10,000 bases of DNA, from contig NC_091589.1 in NCBI RefSeq assembly GCF_042767895.1, positions 15,504,264 through 15,514,263 of the forward strand. The letters run 5' to 3'. The notes beneath the pieces are model-generated. The model was not told the DNA's origin. It was given only the letters and a program-made list of their open reading frames with translations, and made no database searches. This DNA comes from Penaeus vannamei. Taxonomy: Eukaryota; Arthropoda; Malacostraca; Decapoda; Penaeidae. Both the position numbers and the translations under genes were made by a program. The first letter of the stretch is position 1. Every line of letters begins with the position of its first letter. This document shows positions 7,201-10,000 of the stretch, one piece after another.

Positions 7201-8604
7201 ATTTGAATCAAGGAAATATATTTATATATTTCTTACCTGCAGTTCTTCAGACCATTGAACCCAGTCAACATCAATATTATCATGGACAGCCAGAACAGAC
7301 CCTCAGGGGAAGCGGACATTGAGTTCGCTACACATGATGACGCAGTCAAAGCTATGTCTAAGGTAAGATTGTTTTTCATATAGTATTTATACTCTTATTC
7401 AAGGTTTGAACTTAATATATATATTTAATTTCTGTGTGTTGTAACAAAATATGAATCTTTCCCAGGACAAGGCAAACATGCAACATCGCTACATTGAACT
7501 TTTTCTGAACTCAACGCCCGGCGGTAACATGGGCGGTCCTGGAGGTCCAATGGGAGGTCCAGGGCCCATGGGCGGGCCAGGATCCGGTAACTTCGGAGGC
7601 GGCGGCGGAGGCAACTTCAGCGGCGGCAACATGGGCGGCGGGTTTGGTGGGGGATATGGGGGGGGCAGCCGAATGGGGGGAGGTAGGTACGTCGAATTCG
7701 CACCATTTACCGTAAGTAGGGGCAGCCAACTAACTTGTATGCGTGATGAGAGGGAGGGGGAAGAAAGGGAGTGAGAGACTACCATATAAGATAATTTTGA
7801 TTGTTGTCTTCTAGAATGTTTATTCAGTTTGGGGAGGATGGGCAAAACTATAATTTGCGGGATGGGGTGGCAATAATTGTTTGGAAAGTAATTTAGCGTA
7901 AGTGCATGGGGTCAAATGACAGAAGTTAATTGGGGATATTTTCAGTGTACTAGTTAAATTGTAATTTTCATTTCGTTTGTAAAAGGGTTCCAAGGGGCAG
8001 TCATTAAATTTAATAATCGGATTGCATGGTTGGCTCACAGAAACTCTAATTACTGTAATTGGAGAAACGGACTCGTGTATTACCTGTATATCTTGTACGA
8101 AAATCTTTGTTGCAACGTACATGTAACGCAAGCCAACAAATTTGTGACGCACAAGCAAGTAAATTTGCAATAAAATAAATTGATATAAATTTCTGTTCAA
8201 CCTTACGCTGCTCTTCCTATAACCAAATTCCTTTCCTTACAGGTGGTAGTAGCTTCGGCAACGGCATGGGAAGCGGCTACGGCAGTGATGACGGCATGGG
8301 CGGGGGTATGGGAGGTGGAATGGGTGGGGGGATGGGAGGGGGGATGGGCGGAAGCATGGGCGGCAGTGGAGGAGGAGGAGGAGGAGGTGGAGGAATGGGC
8401 GGCAGCATGGGCGGAGGCATGGGCGGCAGTCTTAGCGGCGGCCTCGGCAGCATGTCTAGCAGTCTTAGCAGGCTGGGTAGCGGCATGGCCAGCGGACTCG
8501 GTAGCGGCATGGGAAGCAGCAGCTTCGGCAGCGGCTTCAACTCCAACAACGGCTTCGGGCCCAGCGACCAGATGTCCGGCAACAACTACAACAGCTTTTG
8601 CTAA
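669..8604 (+). CDS. HNRNPF/H: hnRNP H/F-family RNA-binding protein, 11 coding exons, 567 aa
   Basis: Joined coding segments are 669-681, 2386-2490, 2618-2776, 3864-4007, 4543-4681, 6330-6502, 6613-6776, 6880-6987, 7243-7362, 7466-7682 and 8243-8604: 1704 nt, no internal stop, every junction GT..AG and phase-compatible. The protein has three quasi-RRMs at about residues 20-97 (VRVRGLPWS), 120-195 (VRLRGLPFGCSKEEI) and 317-390 (GHCVHMRGLPF, ending HRYIELFLNS). A Gly/Tyr/Arg linker lies between RRM2 and RRM3, and a Gly/Met/Ser tail from about 393. The RGLP motif, the HRYIE ends of the RRMs and this order are diagnostic of hnRNP H/F. Known family role: nuclear binding of G-tract RNA by quasi-RRM loops, controlling splicing and polyadenylation; Drosophila Glorund also represses translation. 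ESRP/Fusilli is less likely because it has a longer N-terminal region and no such Gly-rich tail. Family assignment is very secure; exact orthology is not tested. The start at 669 is inferred; the in-frame ATG at 2403 (Met11) is the alternative. Confidence 0.93.
682..2385 (+). other. Intron 1 (1704 bp)
   Basis: It starts gtaaat and ends attcttgcag. Its first ~100 bp are still CpG-rich. A hairpin-forming inverted repeat lies at 1027-1066. The rest is AT-rich with no protein-like ORF, recognised transposon or convincing small RNA gene. A large first intron near the promoter is usual for animal housekeeping genes and may hold enhancers, but none can be named here. Confidence 0.6.
1027..1066 (+). 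repeat. Two-part inverted repeat (hairpin) in intron 1
   Basis: GTCCGA (1027-1032) pairs with TCGGAC (1061-1066), and GCGATG (1041-1046) pairs with CATCGC (1054-1059), around a 7-nt loop. The two 6-bp helices are separated by an asymmetric 8-nt/1-nt bulge. The pairing is seen directly; any function is unknown. Confidence 0.5.
2386..2490 (+). CDS. HNRNPF/H: Exon 2: N-terminus and first part of RRM1
   Basis: The acceptor is cttgcag ending at 2385 and the donor gtaagt begins at 2491 (phase 1). It encodes an acidic lead-in (EEEKPTMNEGGDEE), then VVRVRGLPWSATVEDILKFF, which is strand 1 and helix 1 of RRM1 with the RGLPW signature. ATG 2403 (Met11) has the strong context CCCACCATGA and could be the start of a shorter isoform. 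Confidence 0.93.
2618..2776 (+). CDS. HNRNPF/H: Exon 3: remainder of RRM1
   Basis: The acceptor is ttggcag ending at 2617 and the donor gtaaat begins at 2777; 159 nt, phase 1 at both ends. It encodes DGVNIKNGRDGVHLTLSREG, then RPSGEAYVEV and finally HMGRRYIE, giving the SGEAYVE strand and the closing (G/H)RYIE strand of a quasi-RRM. The frame stays open far into intron 3, so there is no immediate stop if that intron is retained. Confidence 0.95.
2777..3863 (+). other. Intron 3 (1087 bp) containing the minisatellite
   Basis: It starts gtaaat and ends gttctacag. About 75% of it is the pyrimidine-rich tandem array at 2906-3722. The remaining ~140 bp before the next exon is ordinary AT-rich sequence supplying the authentic acceptor. 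Confidence 0.9.
2906..3722 (+). repeat. 23-bp pyrimidine-rich minisatellite, about 35 copies
   Basis: The unit is GTTTTCTCTCCTCC followed by TCCCTCTCT. GTTTTC recurs every 23 bp without a break from 3038 to 3567. Edge units vary in length: 21-22 bp near the left end, one of 19 bp at 3567-3585, and 24 bp units with an extra CTC at the right end. A degenerate unit opens the array at 2906. The + strand is almost pure pyrimidine with one G per unit; the complement is GGAGGAGG-rich purine. A uniform core with varied edges suggests unequal exchange or slippage. Because 23 is not a multiple of three and the unit lacks stops, long false ORFs appear on both strands. Confidence 0.97.
3864..4007 (+). 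CDS. HNRNPF/H: Exon 4: inter-RRM linker and start of RRM2
   Basis: The acceptor ctacag ends at 3863 and the donor gtgagg begins at 4008; 144 nt. It completes RRM1 (VFKAKRSEMEWVVKR), crosses a short Gly/acidic linker and opens RRM2 with CVRLRGLPFGCSKEEIAQFF, close to the vertebrate hnRNP H sequence at this place. It is a symmetric exon. Confidence 0.96.
4008..4542 (+). other. Intron 4 (535 bp)
   Basis: It starts gtgagg and ends gctgggtag. It is AT-rich and contains a 27-A run at 4208-4234. No ORF of interest is present. Confidence 0.88.
4208..4234 (+). repeat. A27 homopolymer flanked by a short direct repeat
   Basis: Twenty-seven consecutive A residues are bracketed by AAATACAG at 4198-4205 and 4232-4239. 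The last A residues of the run form part of the second copy, so ATACAG is the unambiguous shared part. Confidence 0.9.
4543..4681 (+). CDS. HNRNPF/H: Exon 5: core of RRM2
   Basis: The acceptor is gctgggtag and the donor CAG|gtggga at 4682. It encodes LEIVPNGIALPTDYQGRHTG, then EAYVQF, then EKALEKHKEKIAHR, nearly the vertebrate hnRNP H RRM2 pattern. At 139 nt it is not a multiple of three: joining exon 4 directly to exon 6 gives nine codons and then TAG. Both splice sites contain G-runs. Confidence 0.94.
4682..6329 (+). other. Intron 5 (1648 bp)
   Basis: It starts gtggga and ends tccctacag. If retained, translation stops at 4734-4736. It holds a G-rich island at 5633-5818 and otherwise AT-rich sequence. 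Some consensus-like splice sites occur inside (acceptors ending 4998 and 5180; donors at 5358, 5440 and 5653), but no predicted internal exon encodes family-like sequence. Confidence 0.88.
5633..5818 (+). promoter_or_regulatory. Sense-strand GGG-rich island, candidate hnRNP H/F binding cluster
   Basis: I count about 18 GGG runs on the + strand and essentially no CCC runs within this stretch, in an intron that is otherwise AT-rich. GGG triplets are the known ligand of hnRNP H/F quasi-RRMs, and dense runs can fold into RNA G-quadruplexes. The composition and strand bias are seen directly; the autoregulatory role is inference. Confidence 0.45.
6330..6502 (+). CDS. HNRNPF/H: Exon 6: end of RRM2 and first part of Gly/Arg linker
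   Basis: The acceptor tccctacag ends at 6329 and the donor gtaggt begins at 6503. The split Arg codon restores HRYIEIFRSNLGEV, the closing strand of RRM2, followed by a low-complexity linker rich in Gly, Pro, Met, Asn, Tyr and Arg. Using a GTAG|gttt donor 4 nt later would bring an early stop, so 6502 is chosen. Confidence 0.93.
6607..6667 (+). repeat. Duplicated 3' splice site, 42-bp offset
   Basis: The 19-bp string TTTCAGGTGGGTACAATGA occurs at 6607-6625 and again at 6649-6667. Each copy contains an acceptor AG (6611-6612 and 6653-6654). The 42-bp spacing keeps the frame with either acceptor. Confidence 0.92.
6613..6776 (+). CDS. HNRNPF/H: Exon 7: Gly/Tyr/Asp-rich linker
   Basis: The acceptor ends at 6612 and the donor gtacgg begins at 6777 (phase 0). 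It encodes GYNDYDGYDGF, then GGYNDYDDGPGWGG and a Gly/Arg stretch, comparable to the GYDDYNGYNDG segment between RRM2 and RRM3 of vertebrate hnRNP H. Use of the second acceptor (exon start 6655) drops 14 residues without changing frame. Confidence 0.9.
6880..6987 (+). CDS. HNRNPF/H: Exon 8: start of RRM3
   Basis: The acceptor tatttatag ends at 6879 and the donor gtaagt begins at 6988; 108 nt, phase 0 at both ends. A Gly/Ser lead-in is followed by TGHCVHMRGLPFRATEMDIAD, the hallmark start of hnRNP H/F RRM3. Confidence 0.96.
7243..7362 (+). CDS. HNRNPF/H: Exon 9: central RRM3
   Basis: The acceptor tacctgcag ends at 7242 and the donor gtaaga begins at 7363; 120 nt, phase 0. It encodes FFRPLNPVNINI, then RPSGEADIEFATHDDAVKAM, matching FFSPLNPV and SGEADVEFATHEDAV of vertebrate hnRNP H. 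Confidence 0.96.
7466..7682 (+). CDS. HNRNPF/H: Exon 10: end of RRM3 and first Gly-rich tail segment
   Basis: The acceptor tttcccag ends at 7465 and the donor gtaggt begins at 7683 (phase 1). DKANMQHRYIELFLNST is nearly invariant in the family, followed by repeats of GGPMGGPGP type and GNFGGGGGGN. A GTAG|gtac donor 4 nt later would put a stop at the start of exon 11, so it is rejected. Reading through intron 10 would give a 29-residue alternative tail ending at 7774. Confidence 0.94.
7683..8242 (+). other. Intron 10 (560 bp)
   Basis: It starts gtaggt and ends ttccttacag. It is AT-rich with no feature beyond the short in-frame extension to a stop at 7772-7774. Confidence 0.88.
8243..8604 (+). 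CDS. HNRNPF/H: Exon 11: Met/Gly/Ser-rich C-terminal tail and stop
   Basis: The acceptor ends at 8242; the split Gly codon (G|GT) continues the exon 10 frame to TAA at 8602-8604. It encodes 120 residues: MGGG repeats, a poly-Gly run and a Ser/Gly/Leu segment, ending SGNNYNSFC, with 14 Met in all. It looks like a disordered, prion-like domain. Other frames are also open here because GGN-rich DNA has few stops; this frame is fixed by splicing and composition. Confidence 0.92.
8284..8440 (+). repeat. Coding ATGGGNGGN-type microrepeat
   Basis: Imperfect 12-bp units of ATGGG(N)GG(N)GG(N) alternate with (GGA)n, encoding MGGG/MGGS repeats. Varied third bases suggest the repeat is old or under protein-level constraint. 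The + strand is extremely G-rich and suited to G-quadruplex formation. Confidence 0.85.
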
Positions 8605-8617
8605 AATTGTGTTGGGG

Positions 8618-8621
<4 letters not shown>

Positions 8622-8650
<29 letters not shown>
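8622..8650 (+). repeat. (GA)n microsatellite in the 3' UTR
   Basis: About 13 GA dinucleotides end in GGG, starting 18 nt after the stop codon. The RNA is complementary in type to the CU-rich intron 3 array of the same pre-mRNA; pairing is possible but purely speculative. Confidence 0.9.
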
Positions 8651-8653
<3 letters not shown>

Positions 8654-8659
8654 TTAAGA

Positions 8660-8671
8660 AATAAAAATAAA
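8660..8671 (+). terminator. Overlapping AATAAA poly(A) signals (proximal)
   Basis: Two AATAAA hexamers at 8660-8665 and 8666-8671, about 56 nt after the stop codon. They would give a very short 3' UTR. Confidence 0.35.
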
Positions 8672-8753
8672 AACAGGTACCTTAAGGATCTACTGAGAAG
8701 TTTATTTTTCTTTAGTTGATATTACAACTACTGTGAACTTTAATTGTGTAATT

Positions 8754-8759
8754 AATAAA
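8754..8759 (+). terminator. AATAAA poly(A) signal (middle)
   Basis: AATAAA in ATTAATAAAGAATG, followed within 15 nt by TGTAAAA and then a T-rich stretch, a plausible cleavage and downstream-element arrangement. Confidence 0.4.
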
Positions 8760-8851
8760 GAATGTCATTTGTAAAATCGATTTTTCATTTAGAAGGTTTG
8801 AAATATTAAGGAAGATGCTAAGATTTTTTGTTAGCACTACCGTGTAACCTC

Positions 8852-8857
8852 AATAAA
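8852..8857 (+). terminator. AATAAA poly(A) signal (distal, preferred)
   Basis: AATAAA followed about 15-30 nt later by a G/T-rich stretch (GGTGG...TTGGTGG). Further hexamers at 8950, 9078 and 9121 cannot be excluded but lie beyond this well-formed site. Confidence 0.45.
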
Positions 8858-8880
8858 TATATTCACGGTGGCACTGTCAC

Positions 8881-9150
8881 TTGGTGGAAACCCATGAAAA
8901 AAAAAAACGCAAGTACAGTTAAAACCTCTAAGATGAATGGTAGACTATAAATAAAACTGCATCTGACTTCATCTTAAGTGTGTGACATTCCATTGACATG
9001 GTTTGATGCAGATCTCAAAATTGTTCCGTGGACGATGGTTGATTACAAATGTATTTTTAGGTTATTTTTAAGGTCTGAATAAAAATACAAACCTTACAAC
9101 AATCTATGATTCCCCCTTATAATAAACTTAAAAAATATGGAATTAGGAAA
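8881..9150. other. AT-rich intergenic stretch, nothing recognised
   Basis: No protein-like ORF, RNA gene or element was seen. It contains extra AATAAA hexamers and a short A-run. Confidence 0.5.
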
Positions 9151-9190
9151 GCCTCTGCTGGTGCGATAAACCAGCGTAAAATTAAGAGGC
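9151..9190 (+). repeat. Two-part inverted repeat (hairpin) in the intergenic region
   Basis: GCCTCTGCTGGT (9151-9162) pairs with ACCAGC (9170-9175) across a 7-nt loop, then with AGAGGC (9185-9190) after a 9-nt one-sided bulge: 12 bp in total. Function unknown. Confidence 0.55.
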
Positions 9191-9229
9191 ATGTGTAAGA
9201 GCGCCTATCCTGTTAGAGGCCAAGAGATA

Positions 9230-9515
9230 AGACGAGGGTGGGGAGGGGGGGGGAGAGTAAGAGATAAATTGAGGGGCAGGAAGCTGGAAAGGTGGAGCCA
9301 GGAGGGGCGTTATCATCGCTCGCCGCCCCACAATGCACCGCGACTCTAGGCAGCCATAGTGGATATCTCTACGGACGATGGCAGGCTGAGTTTAATCCGC
9401 GAAATCCGACCTAATCGTTGTTTAGACGAGTGTAATAAGTACATAATTTGCTCCAGCGTGATTTAAGATTGGTTTCTCAACACGGAAGGATAGATTTGCA
9501 TCGGGAAATACCATC
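9230..9515 (+). promoter_or_regulatory. Candidate promoter/5' leader of a downstream + strand gene
   Basis: After AT-rich DNA the sequence becomes G-rich (GGGTGGGGAGGGGGGGGG at 9236-9253) and then CpG-containing (about 9300-9420), like the start of the first gene. ATGs at 9332 and 9378 open only very short frames; from about 9380 to 9515 there is no ATG. The transcription start is not determined. Confidence 0.35.
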
Positions 9516-9529
9516 ATGAGCTTCCTTTT
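9516..9529 (+). CDS. Candidate first coding exon of a downstream gene (MSFLF/L...)
   Basis: ATG at 9516 reads ATG AGC TTC CTT TT and is cut by a near-ideal donor gtaagt at 9530 (phase 2). Without splicing it stops at once (TTG TAA). It lies behind an ATG-free leader in a promoter-like region. Five residues do not identify a product, and the next exon would be outside this window. Confidence 0.35.
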
Positions 9530-10000
9530 GTAAGTGCTTGTGTCGTTTGTTATGGTCGATCAGCTGATTGGGAAAGGAATGTACGTGAAAAGGGAAAACC
9601 TAATATTATATGGGGCTATTTATTAATAAATCATCCCTGAGTTATGGCTTTGTGTCGAGAAACGTGGGAAATATATAATATATGAAGTTATAGAAGCTAA
9701 ATGTAAAAGAATAACACAAGGCGGATTTGAGTGAGTTGTTGCATCATATCTTATGCTACGTTTTATCAGACGATGAGTCAAAATACTGCGAGTTTCAGCA
9801 AAAGCACACATTTATTGATTTATTGATGGCTAGCTCGCCATTAGCACTCTAGAAAGGGAAATGAAGGCCGTAAAGATATGAGTCAATGACGAATAACAAG
9901 AAAAACCAACCATTATATTTTTTCCTTCGCGTTTTATCAAAGACAATGCACTTTCATTTTCATTGCTACCTTAGGAAAAGGCAGTTTGCAGAGTTGAAGC
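9530..10000 (+). other. AT-rich tail of the window, possible first intron of the downstream gene
   Basis: No coding signal was seen on either strand. If the 9516-9529 exon is real, this is the start of its first intron. Confidence 0.3.

Larger units (their letters stand above)
8605..8880 (+). other. 3' UTR of the hnRNP H/F gene (end approximate)
   Basis: AT-rich sequence after the stop. The end is placed after the AATAAA at 8852, which is followed by a GT-rich stretch (near 8867-8885) typical of cleavage sites. Earlier signals could give shorter 3' ends. Confidence 0.55.

Noticed and set aside
8243..8623. Ala/Trp/Glu-rich + strand ORF and a Pro/Leu-rich minus-strand ORF over exon 11
   Set aside because: Shadows of the Gly/Met-coding repeat; the splice phase from exon 10 and the family's Gly-rich tail fix the other frame.

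Overview
This window is animal nuclear DNA. It has introns with GT..AG ends, AT-rich non-coding sequence, several AATAAA signals and abundant simple repeats. One gene on the + strand fills most of it: an hnRNP H/F-family RNA-binding protein (vertebrate HNRNPH1/HNRNPF; Drosophila Glorund is the likely fly counterpart). Eleven coding exons join in frame from 669 to 8604 and give a 567-residue protein with three quasi-RRMs and glycine-rich linkers and tail. The repeat-rich introns and protein sequence fit an invertebrate, possibly an arthropod such as a decapod crustacean. That placement is inference.

Layout: 1-420 is an AT-rich upstream flank with two palindromes and a small minus-strand ORF. 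About 400-681 is a GC-richer, ATG-free leader ending in a 13-nt coding exon (ATG at 669). 682-2385 is a long first intron. Exons 2-3 (2386-2490, 2618-2776) encode RRM1. Intron 3 (2777-3863) holds an ~800-bp pyrimidine-rich 23-bp minisatellite. Exons 4-5 and the start of exon 6 (3864-4007, 4543-4681, 6330-6502) encode RRM2. Intron 5 (4682-6329) contains a sense-strand GGG-rich island. Exon 7 (6613-6776) encodes the Gly/Tyr/Asp linker and has a duplicated acceptor. Exons 8-10 (6880-6987, 7243-7362, 7466-7682) encode RRM3 and the first Gly-rich stretch. Exon 11 (8243-8604) encodes a Met/Gly/Ser-rich tail. The 3' UTR has a (GA)n tract and several poly(A) signals up to about 8880. From about 9230 there is a G-rich, CpG-containing stretch, then a candidate first coding exon of a second + strand gene (9516-9529).

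The most interesting theme is possible self-regulation. hnRNP H/F proteins bind G-runs in RNA, and this transcript carries G-runs at both splice sites of exon 5 (skipping it frameshifts into an early stop), a cluster of about 18 GGG runs in intron 5, G-rich duplicated acceptors before the linker, and G-rich coding repeats in exons 10-11. The intron 3 array adds a very long CU-rich tract, a possible PTB-type binding platform ending in a cryptic acceptor. No wholly new system is visible. These are regulatory hypotheses about a known gene family.
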